The notes under the pieces: generated by a model
What the model was told of the DNA's origin: nothing
Databases searched by the model: none
What the model saw: only the letters and a program-made list of their open reading frames with translations
Source: Sphingobacterium sp. SGG-5
Lineage (GTDB): Bacteria; Bacteroidota; Bacteroidia; Sphingobacteriales; Sphingobacteriaceae
NCBI RefSeq assembly: GCF_011043525.1
Contig: NZ_JAAKGO010000001.1
Location: 124,001 to 188,000 of the forward strand
Reading direction: 5' to 3'
Length of the DNA stretch: 64,000 bases
Translations under genes and position numbers: made by a program
Shown: piece by piece, positions 28,540 to 36,215 of the stretch
How positions within the stretch are numbered: the first letter of the stretch is position 1
Layout of the letters: every line of letters starts with the position of its first letter

Positions 28540-28570
28540 AGCATAGGAGCTGTACAGTTCCTATGCTTTT
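28540..28570 (+). terminator. Rho-independent terminator of locus 1
   Basis: Perfect 9-bp stem AGCATAGGA (28540-28548) with TCCTATGCT (28559-28567), 10-nt loop, followed by TTTT. It closes the plus-strand genes that begin with the sigma factor. Confidence 0.85.
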
Positions 28571-28679
28571 GTAACAAAACAGTAACACTCGGCTATTGCT
28601 CTTCGCTCCCTTTAAACCATCACAGTGAGCATCGTGTCATACTACCAAAATTGAAGTTAAACTTAAAAGAGGTAGAGCC

Positions 28680-30002
28680 ATGAAAAAGAGATCCATCACG
28701 TCCATTATAACGGCAGCCGTTATCATGCTATTCAGTATTCTTTCTTTGCCTAAAGCACACGCCCAAGGCTACGGAGAAGTGTCATTCGATCTTTTCTATA
28801 ACGAATTGACCCCCTACGGCTTTTGGGAAAACGACCCCCAACATGGCGATATTTGGTTTCCCAATGTGTCTGCAGGCTTTCGCCCTTATAATACCAACGG
28901 GTATTGGGCCATGACAGAATACGGTAACACGTGGGTATCAAACTATGCCTGGGGCTGGGCACCTTTCCATTACGGTCGATGGGTATATACCTCTTACCGA
29001 GGATGGGGATGGATACCCGGCTACGAGTGGGGTCCGGCATGGGTAGAGTGGCGTTCGGGCAACGGCTATTACGGATGGGCTCCGATGATGCCGCGGGTGG
29101 GCGTACACGTTTCAGTAGGCATTCCGATAAATCTTTGGATCTTTGCACCGACAAGGCGCATCTTCGCACGGGATATATATCGCTATAGCCATATCGGCAG
29201 ACGTAATATCTACAATCATACAACGATCATAAACAACACCTACATCGTCAACAACCGTCATTATCGTGGTGGACCATCACGTCGGGACATGGAAAGAACC
29301 ATCGGCCGTCGTATAAATGTGCACCAAGTGCGCCAATCCACCCGTCCTGGAGCATCGCGCGTAGACAAGAGAATAGTGTCAATCTACAGACCGGACCGGG
29401 ATAAAAACCGGACCACATCAAGACGTGTCGGAACGACAACACGTGAAATCCGTGGCAACGATCGTGCTACTTCCGGCAGAAACAGCCAAAGTACGACACG
29501 TCGTCCCGAGGCACGGCCGACGACGACCAATCGCAGCACCGGGCAAACGAGAGTCAGTGGAAACAGTCGAGGCACGACAAATAGCCGCACGACACGCGAA
29601 ATGCATATCGACAAAAACGGTCAGGCTACAGTAAGAGAAAGAAATACATCACGCACAAGCCAAAGACCGGCGGCTCGTCAGACGGAACAACGTCCACAAG
29701 TGCAACGCAATAATCAGCGGGAAAATCAGGTTCAGCGTAATCGTACCGAGCGGAATAATACCCGATCGTCAGCACCCCAGGTTCAGCGTCAACAAAGGAC
29801 ACAACGCAGCCAACCGACTACACGTCAACGGGCAAGCACTCAGCAGGTACATCAGACCCGGAGCGGAAATTCGTCCAGCTCGGTTTCTCGCCAAAGCTCT
29901 TCGCGTGTACAACGAAGCAGCCCCGGCAGAACATCATCCAGTCGAGGATCCGCGTCAGGACATACACAAAGAAATAACGAACGTAGTTCAGGAAGAAGAT
30001 AA
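28680..30002 (+). CDS. DUF6600 domain-containing secreted protein with Arg/Ser/Gln-rich tail
   Basis: A 440-residue exported protein. A signal peptide ending near AHAQ is followed by about 130 residues rich in Tyr-Trp-Gly-Pro units (GYWAMTEYGNTWVS, WGWAPFHYGRW, GWGWIPGYEWGPAWVEWR), the DUF6600 pattern. Residues about 200-440 form a disordered, strongly basic tail rich in Arg, Thr, Gln and Ser, with repeated VQRNN/QVQR pieces. Function is unknown; a cell-surface or polyanion-binding role is only a guess from composition. It stands alone between two terminators, and AAAGAGG lies 8 bp before the ATG. Confidence 0.8.
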   Translation: MKKRSITSIITAAVIMLFSILSLPKAHAQGYGEVSFDLFYNELTPYGFWENDPQHGDIWFPNVSAGFRPYNTNGYWAMTEYGNTWVSNYAWGWAPFHYGRWVYTSYRGWGWIPGYEWGPAWVEWRSGNGYYGWAPMMPRVGVHVSVGIPINLWIFAPTRRIFARDIYRYSHIGRRNIYNHTTIINNTYIVNNRHYRGGPSRRDMERTIGRRINVHQVRQSTRPGASRVDKRIVSIYRPDRDKNRTTSRRVGTTTREIRGNDRATSGRNSQSTTRRPEARPTTTNRSTGQTRVSGNSRGTTNSRTTREMHIDKNGQATVRERNTSRTSQRPAARQTEQRPQVQRNNQRENQVQRNRTERNNTRSSAPQVQRQQRTQRSQPTTRQRASTQQVHQTRSGNSSSSVSRQSSSRVQRSSPGRTSSSRGSASGHTQRNNERSSGRR

Positions 30003-30033
30003 TTGTTTTATAGTTTTTGTTTAATTGAACCTT

Positions 30034-30068
30034 AAAGGGCGTGTCCGAAAACACGCCCTTTGGTTTTA
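30034..30068. terminator. Bidirectional terminator
   Basis: Perfect 11-bp stem AAAGGGCGTGT (30034-30044) with ACACGCCCTTT (30051-30061) and a 6-nt loop, followed by TTTT on the plus strand. It separates the convergent DUF6600 and PIN-domain genes. Confidence 0.85.
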
Positions 30069-30082
30069 TTTAAAAAGGTATT

Positions 30083-30517
30083 CTATTTTCTCAAAGCCTG
30101 TAATTCTGCTGTATTTAATACTTTTTTGAAACGAGCTTGTTGTAATCCATTATACAAGACTTTATCACCCGTCCATAAGGCTGCTTTTAAAAATTTGGTC
30201 AGCGCGACAAAATCTGTATCATCGATATCTATATTTTTAGTAATCTCTTCTGCTTCCTCCCAAATACTTCCTGGGATAATTTCCTCGTTGATGAACTTTA
30301 TTTTTGACAGAAGCTGGGCGTAGGAAATCTGTAATTGTTCATCTGTCAATTTGGATATTTTTTTGAGCTTGTCCCAATGGTTTTGAATTTCATAACGCAT
30401 ATACCCACAACTGTAGAATTCAAATTGCTTATTAGAATTAAATATTAAGTCTCCAATGGCACCATTTGAATTCAACAGCACACTGAAAATAATATTCGTA
30501 TCAAGTACGATTTTCAT
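30083..30517 (-). CDS. PIN-domain toxin (putative toxin-antitoxin component)
   Basis: A 144-residue PIN-fold ribonuclease-like protein. The acidic active-site pattern is seen as VLDTNIIFS (Asp6), RYEI (Glu near 43), DDTDFVAL near residue 100 and WTGDKVL near 115. These proteins cleave RNA as toxins of type II systems. Its start overlaps the stop of the small upstream gene by 4 bp (ATGA), the usual coupling of antitoxin and toxin. Confidence 0.85.
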   Translation of the reverse strand: MKIVLDTNIIFSVLLNSNGAIGDLIFNSNKQFEFYSCGYMRYEIQNHWDKLKKISKLTDEQLQISYAQLLSKIKFINEEIIPGSIWEEAEEITKNIDIDDTDFVALTKFLKAALWTGDKVLYNGLQQARFKKVLNTAELQALRK

Positions 30518-30717
30518 TTAATAAAGCGCTTCCTGTTTTGTTTCCACCAACCGGATTTCACCTCTTCTGCTAATTTATCAACATCAGCTTGTTTAGCTTT
30601 CGATTGTGCCGTCGCCTCTGTATATGTTAAATAATCAATTAAGCGCTGTAGTCCATCGGTATTTACATAAGAAGGTAGCCGTATAATAACCTCTTTGTCT
30701 GTTCGTTCAATCACCAT
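30514..30717 (-). CDS. Probable antitoxin partner of the PIN-domain toxin
   Basis: A 67-residue charged protein directly upstream of and overlapping the PIN gene. The start at ATG 30717 (MVIERTDKEVIIRLPS) is preferred; an earlier start at 30819 would add 34 residues and overlap the neighbouring methyltransferase gene by 26 bp. It has a short beta-rich N-terminus (VIIRLPSYV) like DNA-binding antitoxins and an amphipathic C-terminal half ending in KSGWWKQNRKRFIK. No named family is recognised with certainty; the role is inferred from the operon. Confidence 0.65.
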   Translation of the reverse strand: MVIERTDKEVIIRLPSYVNTDGLQRLIDYLTYTEATAQSKAKQADVDKLAEEVKSGWWKQNRKRFIK

Positions 30718-30793
30718 CTCTTTTTTATTGACTAATATAAGATATTCATGCTTATTATCCAAATTTACACCATCCCACATTTTAACATCTCTA

Positions 30794-31510
30794 TTATTTA
30801 AAAGCAACAAAACTGGCAAAACAGAGGTTCTTATGCAAAACGTCTACGTCGCGGAATCCCGTTTCCCGCAACAAATCCAACTGAAACATCAAGCTGCGAG
30901 GAGAGTCCTCTTTCTCAATATAAGCAAATACGTGATCACGGTAAGCTTCATCTTTTAATGAAGTTAAATATTGACCATAACGTTCGGTATAAATAAGCTC
31001 CTGTAAGGATGCTGTCGCCTGCTCAACCAAATCAAAAATCCAGAAGCTCCCACCCGGTTTTAATAAGCTATAGAATTTTGCAAAGGCCGTTCGCCAATCA
31101 ATATCATCCCGCAGATGATGTAATACCGCCGTCGATATGATGACATCGAAAGACTGTTCCGGGAGGTCTACACTGCGAAAATCTCCTTGAAAAATACGAG
31201 ATGTACCACCAACATTCACCGCATCCACCCGTTCCTTCGCCCTGTCCAGCATAGGCTTGCTCAGATCGACCAAGGTAATATCCAACGGCTTGATATGTTC
31301 CAGCAGCTTAACATCGTAATTACCAGCTCCGCAACCGATGTCTAACACTGCCGCTCCTGCGGGATGCAGTGCAGCTATCCCTTCGGCGATCAGCTGCATA
31401 TTAAATGAAGCATCCAACGTCGTCTGTTGCCCTGTCTCCAGATTGGAAAAACGTTCTACATCATTATCAAAACGCTCTTGAATTTCCTTTAAAGTTGATT
31501 TTTCTTGCAT
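30794..31510 (-). CDS. Class I SAM-dependent methyltransferase
   Basis: A 238-residue Rossmann-fold methyltransferase. Motif I is VLDIGCGAGNYD (about residue 55), the acidic residue after strand 2 is in LVDLSKPML (about 80), and DVIISTAVLHHL near 124 is the usual motif IV region, followed by LLKPGGSFWIFD. The substrate is not known. It lies between two toxin-antitoxin pairs on the same strand; a -7 promoter element precedes it. Confidence 0.85.
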   Translation of the reverse strand: MQEKSTLKEIQERFDNDVERFSNLETGQQTTLDASFNMQLIAEGIAALHPAGAAVLDIGCGAGNYDVKLLEHIKPLDITLVDLSKPMLDRAKERVDAVNVGGTSRIFQGDFRSVDLPEQSFDVIISTAVLHHLRDDIDWRTAFAKFYSLLKPGGSFWIFDLVEQATASLQELIYTERYGQYLTSLKDEAYRDHVFAYIEKEDSPRSLMFQLDLLRETGFRDVDVLHKNLCFASFVAFK

Positions 31511-31530
31511 GGCTGTTTGAATTGTTGATT

Positions 31531-31538
31531 CAAAGTTA
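31531..31538 (-). promoter_or_regulatory. -7 promoter element TAACTTTG
   Basis: Minus-strand TAACTTTG fits TAnnTTTG and ends 20 bp before the methyltransferase ATG. The -33 element is weak (TTG with a 22-bp spacer). Confidence 0.45.
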
Positions 31539-31600
31539 CTTTAAAAAGACATAGTTTACACAATATTTTAAAGCCCCCGTTAGCGGTAGTTTTCATTTTT

Positions 31601-31927
31601 TTAGTCAACAAACGTTTCTTGAATTACACTTTTTACCTTTTCCATTTCTTTATCGCTCAAGGGTTCAAAACGCTTTACGATTCGTACTCTGTCAATCGTA
31701 CGTATCTGGTCAATCGCAATCCAACCCTTTGTTCCTTTATGTCTGACTTCAACTCTTGTGGGGTAGGGTTTAGAACTACTTGTCATTGGAGCCACTACTA
31801 TTGTCTGCAAATATTTATTCATTTCGTTTGGCGACAATACAACACAGGACCTTGTCTTTTTCATTTCACTTCCAATCGTTGGGTCAAGATTAACCAATAC
31901 GATGTCATATTGATTTACTTGCTCCAT
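31601..31927 (-). CDS. mazF: MazF/PemK family endoribonuclease toxin
   Basis: A 108-residue MazF-type toxin that would cleave mRNA. The family's features are the YDIVLVNLDPTIGSEMKKTR start, PCVVLSP-like strand (RSCVVLSPNEMN), VVAPMTSS, and GWIAIDQIRTIDRVRIVK near residue 68. The start ATG at 31927 lies inside the upstream antitoxin gene, giving a 13-bp overlap, as expected for coupled expression. Confidence 0.9.
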   Translation of the reverse strand: MEQVNQYDIVLVNLDPTIGSEMKKTRSCVVLSPNEMNKYLQTIVVAPMTSSSKPYPTRVEVRHKGTKGWIAIDQIRTIDRVRIVKRFEPLSDKEMEKVKSVIQETFVD

Positions 31928-32148
31928 TCTTCAAAAAGGTCGTTCATCAAAAGTTGGTCGTCACCATTAGCGTGCATCTTCTTAAATGCCTTTTCCCAAT
32001 TTTTCCGAGGTTCTGTTTTTGGCTTCAAAATGATGTAACCTTTTTCAAGTATAAGTTCAACTTTGTCATTAATGCTGTATTTCTCTAAAATTGTTTTAGA
32101 AAGTCTAATTCCTTTTGAGTTTCCAATATTTATTATCGACAATTCCAT
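31915..32148 (-). CDS. mazE: MazE/AbrB-type antitoxin
   Basis: A 77-residue protein with the swapped-hairpin AbrB/MazE fold: LSIINIGNSKGIRLSKTILE at the N-terminus, then KVELILEKGYIILKP. The C-terminal half (KAFKKMHANGDDQLL and FEEWSK) resembles the toxin-wrapping tail of MazE. It neutralises MazF, encoded immediately downstream, and probably represses this pair. Confidence 0.88.
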   Translation of the reverse strand: MELSIINIGNSKGIRLSKTILEKYSINDKVELILEKGYIILKPKTEPRKNWEKAFKKMHANGDDQLLMNDLFEEWSK

Positions 32149-32212
32149 GATTCATATTTTGTTATTACAAAGTAATTACAAAAATTTTAATTTTACAAAT
32201 TATTTGTATGTG

Positions 32213-32271
32213 ATTGCTTCGGAGGGTAGCTGGGATGGTGCGAACTATACTGTATCCGGAACAGAAGCAAT
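32213..32271 (+). promoter_or_regulatory. Structured leader upstream of pncB (type unknown)
   Basis: In the 223-bp gap before pncB, ATTGCTTC (32213-32220) pairs perfectly with GAAGCAAT (32264-32271), extended by CGGA/TCCG. The enclosed region is unusually G-rich for this spacer. It could be a leader RNA for the NAD-salvage gene. I recognise no known riboswitch. The rest of the gap is A/T-rich. Confidence 0.35.
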
Positions 32272-32371
32272 TGCGTTTGGCACGGTTTTTTGCCTTTTGG
32301 AGCCTATGAATTTAAATTTTTGCTACTTTTATTGCTATTATTATTGAAAATTCACTCAACGTTTCTTAATA

Positions 32372-33550
32372 ATGGCAACACTTCATTCCTTATTGGACAA
32401 CGATTTTTACAAATTCACGATGCAGTATGCGGTGATCAAGCTGTTCCCGCGTGCACAGGCCCGCTATCAGTTCATCAACCGGGGAAAGCATGAATTTCCG
32501 GCAGGCTTCGGCAACAAACTCCGAGAAGCGATCAATCAAATGGCCGGGCTGCAGCTTACGGCAGAAGAAAAATCATTTTTTGCAAAGACCTGTCCGTATA
32601 TCGACCCCACTTATTTCGATTTTCTGCAAGGCTATAGCTATGATCCCCAGGAGGTGCTTATCGAGCAGCACGGTTCCTCTCTTGCCGTACATATTCAAGG
32701 GTACTGGTATCGGACCATACTTTGGGAAGTGCCTATCCTATCTTTAATCTGCGAGCTGTATTATGAAATGACCGGGTTGCGGCGCAACGATGATGCCGAA
32801 GTGGCAGATATTGTCCGCCGTAAGATGGACAAGTACGATGAACTCGACATAACTATTGCCGACTTTGGCACGCGGCGCCGGCACTCTTATGCCGTACACG
32901 ATCTGGTGATCCATACATTGAAAAACCACCCTTCTTCGACGTTCATCGGCACAAGCAACGTGCATTTAGCGATGAAATACCACACCAAGCCTATCGGTAC
33001 CCATGCACACGAATGGTTTATGTTTCATGCCGCAAAGTATGGCTATAAAATGGCTAATCTGCTGGGGCTTGAACACTGGTCCGACGTCTACCGCGGTGAT
33101 CTGGGTATCGCCCTTTCAGACACGTATACGACAGACGTATTTTTTAAACAATTTGACAAAAAGCTTTCCAAGCTGTTTGACGGCGTACGTCATGATAGCG
33201 GTGATCCTATTGAATTTGCAGAAAAAACCATCGCCCATTACCGCAGCGGGGGTATAGATCCGCTGTCCAAAACCATTATATTTTCTGACGGGCTGGATTA
33301 CAAAAAGGTGGAGAAAATAGCACTTTTCTGTCAAGGCAAGATTGGCCATTCTTTCGGCATAGGCACAGACTTCACCAATGATGTGGGTCTGCCGCGGATG
33401 AACATTGTACTGAAGATGACCGAAACACTTCCCGAGGAAGGCGAATGGACACCGGTTATCAAGCTCTCGGACGAGCCGATGAAGCATACAGGCGAGCCTG
33501 AAGAGATTGATATGGCCATTAAATATTTACAGATCGAAGACCATGAATAG
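32372..33550 (+). CDS. pncB: nicotinate phosphoribosyltransferase
   Basis: A 392-residue NAPRTase that converts nicotinate and PRPP to nicotinate mononucleotide in NAD salvage. The N-terminus LLDNDFYKFTMQYAV is typical of the bacterial PncB class, as are GTSNVHLAMKY and GTHAHEW near residues 192-215 (the phosphorylated histidine region) and VRHDSGDPIEF near 271, which binds the phosphoribosyl part. Length is close to E. coli PncB (400). The 3' end overlaps the following methyltransferase gene by 8 bp. Confidence 0.94.
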   Translation: MATLHSLLDNDFYKFTMQYAVIKLFPRAQARYQFINRGKHEFPAGFGNKLREAINQMAGLQLTAEEKSFFAKTCPYIDPTYFDFLQGYSYDPQEVLIEQHGSSLAVHIQGYWYRTILWEVPILSLICELYYEMTGLRRNDDAEVADIVRRKMDKYDELDITIADFGTRRRHSYAVHDLVIHTLKNHPSSTFIGTSNVHLAMKYHTKPIGTHAHEWFMFHAAKYGYKMANLLGLEHWSDVYRGDLGIALSDTYTTDVFFKQFDKKLSKLFDGVRHDSGDPIEFAEKTIAHYRSGGIDPLSKTIIFSDGLDYKKVEKIALFCQGKIGHSFGIGTDFTNDVGLPRMNIVLKMTETLPEEGEWTPVIKLSDEPMKHTGEPEEIDMAIKYLQIEDHE

Positions 33551-34244
33551 TGATGTATACGGCGAAGCGCTCCACGATTATTTTCAGGATGGAGTATTGT
33601 CAAGCCCGCTTCTGATACACAATACCTACGGCGAACCGGAGGAAATGCCTGTGGAGGCATTTTTCAGAACAGCGGACGAGTTTCCGGAACTGGAATTTAT
33701 CGCGCTTTCTTTATGTGATGGCAAAGTGTTGGATGTGGGTGCTGGTGCAGGCAGCCATGCATTATACCTGCAACGGCAGGGATTCGATGTCAGCGCGCTG
33801 GATGTATCGGCGATTGCCTGCCGTATTATGCAACAGCGCGGGGTACAGCAGGTTATCCACGGCGATATCCTGGAGTTGCAAGACCAACGCTATGACACGC
33901 TTTTGTTTTTGATGAACGGCATCGGACTGGCAAAGACTGTGGATGGGTTCCGGGCCTTGCTTACGCATTGCAAAACGTTATTAACAGGGCGAGGTCAGTT
34001 AATTTTCGACAGCTCCGATATTTCCTATCTCTATGAAGACTATAACGTACCGCGTCCTGCCCATTACTTCGGTGAGATCGGCTACCAATATGGGTATAAA
34101 AGTCGACGTGGGGAACCCTTTAAATGGCTTTATCTGGACCAGAAGACGCTTATCCAAATAGCGCATGAAGAAAACTGGGTGGTGCAGATCGTGTTCGAAG
34201 AAGAGAGCGAACAGTACCTTGTGCGGATGGAACCGAGGAAATAA
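33543..34244 (+). CDS. Class I SAM-dependent methyltransferase
   Basis: A 233-residue methyltransferase with motif I VLDVGAGAGSHALYL near residue 60, acidic strand-2 end ALDVSAIAC and the DTLLFLMNGIG segment near 118. The start at ATG 33543 overlaps the pncB stop by 8 bp, so the two are translated together; earlier in-frame start codons lie deeper within pncB. A link to nicotinate metabolism is possible from this coupling but is not shown by the sequence. Confidence 0.82.
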   Translation: MNSDVYGEALHDYFQDGVLSSPLLIHNTYGEPEEMPVEAFFRTADEFPELEFIALSLCDGKVLDVGAGAGSHALYLQRQGFDVSALDVSAIACRIMQQRGVQQVIHGDILELQDQRYDTLLFLMNGIGLAKTVDGFRALLTHCKTLLTGRGQLIFDSSDISYLYEDYNVPRPAHYFGEIGYQYGYKSRRGEPFKWLYLDQKTLIQIAHEENWVVQIVFEEESEQYLVRMEPRK

Positions 34245-34272
34245 GACCCATCGGGCTTTTTGATTTTTTAAT

Positions 34273-34303
34273 TTTGACTTTTTAATTTTTAAACCTACCT
34301 TTG
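34273..34303 (+). promoter_or_regulatory. rplM operon promoter
   Basis: TTTG (34273-34276), a 19-bp spacer and TACCTTTG (34296-34303): a full match to the Bacteroidota housekeeping promoter. Transcription should start around 34308-34310, directly at the leader hairpin. Confidence 0.85.
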
Positions 34304-34307
34304 CAGT

Positions 34308-34330
34308 CCGCTTGTAGTGGATACATGCGG
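34308..34330 (+). promoter_or_regulatory. Leader hairpin of the rplM mRNA
   Basis: CCGC-TT-GTA-GTGGA-TAC-AT-GCGG folds into a stem with a symmetrical 2-by-2 internal loop at the very 5' end of the predicted transcript, 36 bp before the rplM start. Ribosomal-protein leaders for autoregulation have been proposed upstream of uL13 in this phylum; whether this is one needs a structural comparison. Confidence 0.45.
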
Positions 34331-34365
34331 TTAGATAGAAATATTAATAAATTAATCAAAAGCAA

Positions 34366-34809
34366 GTGAATACGTTAAGTTACAAAACTGTCTCTGCCAA
34401 CAAAAACACCGTTAACAAGGAGTGGATCGTTGTTGACGCTGAAGGCGAGATCTTGGGGCGCTTGGCCAGCGAAATTGCAAAGGTAATTCGCGGAAAGCAC
34501 AAGCCTTCATTCACCCCACACGTAGACTGCGGAGATAATGTCATTGTTATCAATGCAGACAAAATTAAGTTGACAGGAAACAAGTTGGGCGACAAAGTAT
34601 ATGTTCGCTACACAGGCTACCCCGGTGGGCAGCGCTTTGTTTCTCCAAAACAATTGATGGAAAAGCATCCGGAGCGCATTCTTGAGAAAGCAGTACGCGG
34701 TATGCTACCTAAAAATCGTTTGGGTCGTGAATTATTCCGCAACCTCTTCATCTATGCAGGTCCGGAGCACAAACATCAGGCTCAAAATCCGAAACCAGTT
34801 AAATTTTAA
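34366..34809 (+). CDS. rplM: 50S ribosomal protein L13 (uL13)
   Basis: A 147-residue L13 with the conserved WIVVDAEGEILGRLAS N-terminal segment, INADKIKLTGNK and AVRGMLPKNRLGR. It starts at a GTG codon. It is an early-assembling large-subunit protein. The gene heads the rplM-rpsI-rpsB run, 11 bp before rpsI, which is the universal order for the L13-S9 pair. Confidence 0.97.
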   Translation: MNTLSYKTVSANKNTVNKEWIVVDAEGEILGRLASEIAKVIRGKHKPSFTPHVDCGDNVIVINADKIKLTGNKLGDKVYVRYTGYPGGQRFVSPKQLMEKHPERILEKAVRGMLPKNRLGRELFRNLFIYAGPEHKHQAQNPKPVKF

Positions 34810-34820
34810 GGAGAACAATC

Positions 34821-35207
34821 ATGTCAACAACTAATACTTCAGGAAGAAGAAAAACCGCTGTTGCTCGTATCTACTTAGGTGCTGGTAGCGGCAATATTAC
34901 CGTCAACGGTAAAGACTATAAAGAATATTTCCCAACATTGCCTTTGCAATACATCGTTACGCAGTCTTTAAACGTAGCGGAGTCATTAGCAAATTTTGAT
35001 GTGAAAGTTAACGTTCAAGGTGGTGGTGTCAAAGGACAAGCTGAAGCTGTACGTTTGGCTATCGCCAAAGCTTTGGTCGAACTTGACCCCGAGGTAAAAC
35101 CTGCATTGCGCGCTAAAGGTTTGGTAACACGTGACGACCGTATGGTGGAACGGAAGAAACCAGGACGTCGCAAAGCACGGAGAAGATTCCAATTCAGTAA
35201 ACGTTAA
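34821..35207 (+). CDS. rpsI: 30S ribosomal protein S9 (uS9)
   Basis: A 128-residue S9. GRRKTAVARIYLGAGSG at the N-terminus and the basic C-terminal tail KPGRRKARRRFQFSKR, which reaches the ribosomal P site, are diagnostic. An AAGGAG ribosome-binding site lies 7 bp upstream of the ATG, a stronger site than most in this window. Confidence 0.97.
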   Translation: MSTTNTSGRRKTAVARIYLGAGSGNITVNGKDYKEYFPTLPLQYIVTQSLNVAESLANFDVKVNVQGGGVKGQAEAVRLAIAKALVELDPEVKPALRAKGLVTRDDRMVERKKPGRRKARRRFQFSKR

Positions 35208-35225
35208 TCAAAGGAGACACAAAAA

Positions 35226-36053
35226 ATGGCAAGAACTACTTATCAGGATTTATTGGATGCAGGTGTTCACTTTGGTCACCTTACACGTAAATGGGATCCG
35301 AAAATGGCGAAGTACATTTTCATGGAGCGCAACGGTATCCACATTATAGATTTAAACAAAACCCTTACGAAATTGGAAGAAGCTGCTTCAGCTATCAAAC
35401 AAATCGTAAAATCAGGACGTAAAGTTTTATTCGTAGCAACGAAAAAACAAGCGAAAGAAATCATCGCTGAGCAAGCAAAGGCTGTAAACATGCCTTTCGT
35501 GACGGAGCGTTGGTTGGGTGGTATGCTTACAAACTTTGCAACAGTACGTAAGTCTATCAAAAAGATGTCTAACATCGACAAAATGCAAAAAGACGGTACA
35601 TACGATGTATTGTCTAAAAAAGAAAAGTTGATGATCCAACGTGAGCGTATAAAATTAGAGAACCTTTTGGGAGGTATCTCCGATCTCAACCGTTTGCCAG
35701 CAGCTTTGTTCATTGTTGATGTGAAGAAAGAACATATCGCAGTTACAGAGGCATTGAAGTTGAATATCCCTACTTTTGCAATGGTGGATACCAACTCTGA
35801 TCCGACCAGCATCGATTTCCCGATCCCTGCAAATGATGATGCGACAAAATCCATCAGCCTTATTTCAGCGATCATCGGAAAAGCGATCCAAGAAGGTCTG
35901 GAAGAGCGTAAACGCGATAAAGAAGAAGATGCGGAAAAAGAAGCTGCAGCAGCGAAAGCAGCTATAGACAATGGCGAAGAAGCAGAAGTTGCTACAGAAG
36001 CATCTGCGGCTACTCCAGGAAAACGCACTCGTAAAACAAAAGACGTAGAATAA
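35226..36053 (+). CDS. rpsB: 30S ribosomal protein S2 (uS2)
   Basis: A 275-residue S2. The family signatures LLDAGVHFGHLTRKWDP at the N-terminus and PTFAMVDTNSDP with IDFPIPANDDA near residues 180-205 are present. A lysine/glutamate/alanine-rich C-terminal extension of about 40 residues follows. AAAGGAG lies 9 bp before the start. It is usually followed by tsf, as here, but a 162-bp structured gap separates them. Confidence 0.97.
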   Translation: MARTTYQDLLDAGVHFGHLTRKWDPKMAKYIFMERNGIHIIDLNKTLTKLEEAASAIKQIVKSGRKVLFVATKKQAKEIIAEQAKAVNMPFVTERWLGGMLTNFATVRKSIKKMSNIDKMQKDGTYDVLSKKEKLMIQRERIKLENLLGGISDLNRLPAALFIVDVKKEHIAVTEALKLNIPTFAMVDTNSDPTSIDFPIPANDDATKSISLISAIIGKAIQEGLEERKRDKEEDAEKEAAAAKAAIDNGEEAEVATEASAATPGKRTRKTKDVE

Positions 36054-36069
36054 TACATTCTATATAAAG

Positions 36070-36139
36070 CCGGATAGACAAGTGTTGGTTTCTGGAAGAT
36101 CTGCTTCCTTAACCGTACCACGTCTTTCCGGTTTTTTTT
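36070..36139 (+). terminator. Nested-stem terminator between rpsB and tsf
   Basis: Outer arms CCGGATAGAC (36070-36079) and GTCTTTCCGG (36122-36131) pair with one mismatch and are followed by eight T residues. Inside, GGTT/AACC and a GGAAG (36094-36098)/CTTCC (36104-36108) hairpin extend the structure. This is far larger than a usual terminator and could be an attenuator that sets the rpsB to tsf ratio. Confidence 0.7.
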
Positions 36140-36148
36140 ATTTGCGCA

Positions 36149-36174
36149 ATAGCTTTTTATTAATTTAAAGCTAT
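36149..36174 (+). promoter_or_regulatory. Inverted repeat upstream of tsf
   Basis: ATAGCTTT (36149-36156) and AAAGCTAT (36167-36174) form a perfect 8-bp inverted repeat with a 10-nt A/T loop, 41 bp before tsf. It may be a leader hairpin or an operator; no clear promoter is visible. Confidence 0.35.
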
Positions 36175-36215
36175 TTAAATATTTCAGTTGTAATTTTATA
36201 AAAAAAGAAAATAAC

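Noticed and set aside
32213..32300. T-box or SRP RNA in the pncB leader
   Set aside because: Pieces such as GGTGCGAAC and TCCGGAACAGAAGC look like parts of these RNAs, but the T-box antiterminator sequence and the SRP order of motifs are missing, and T-boxes are not expected in this phylum.
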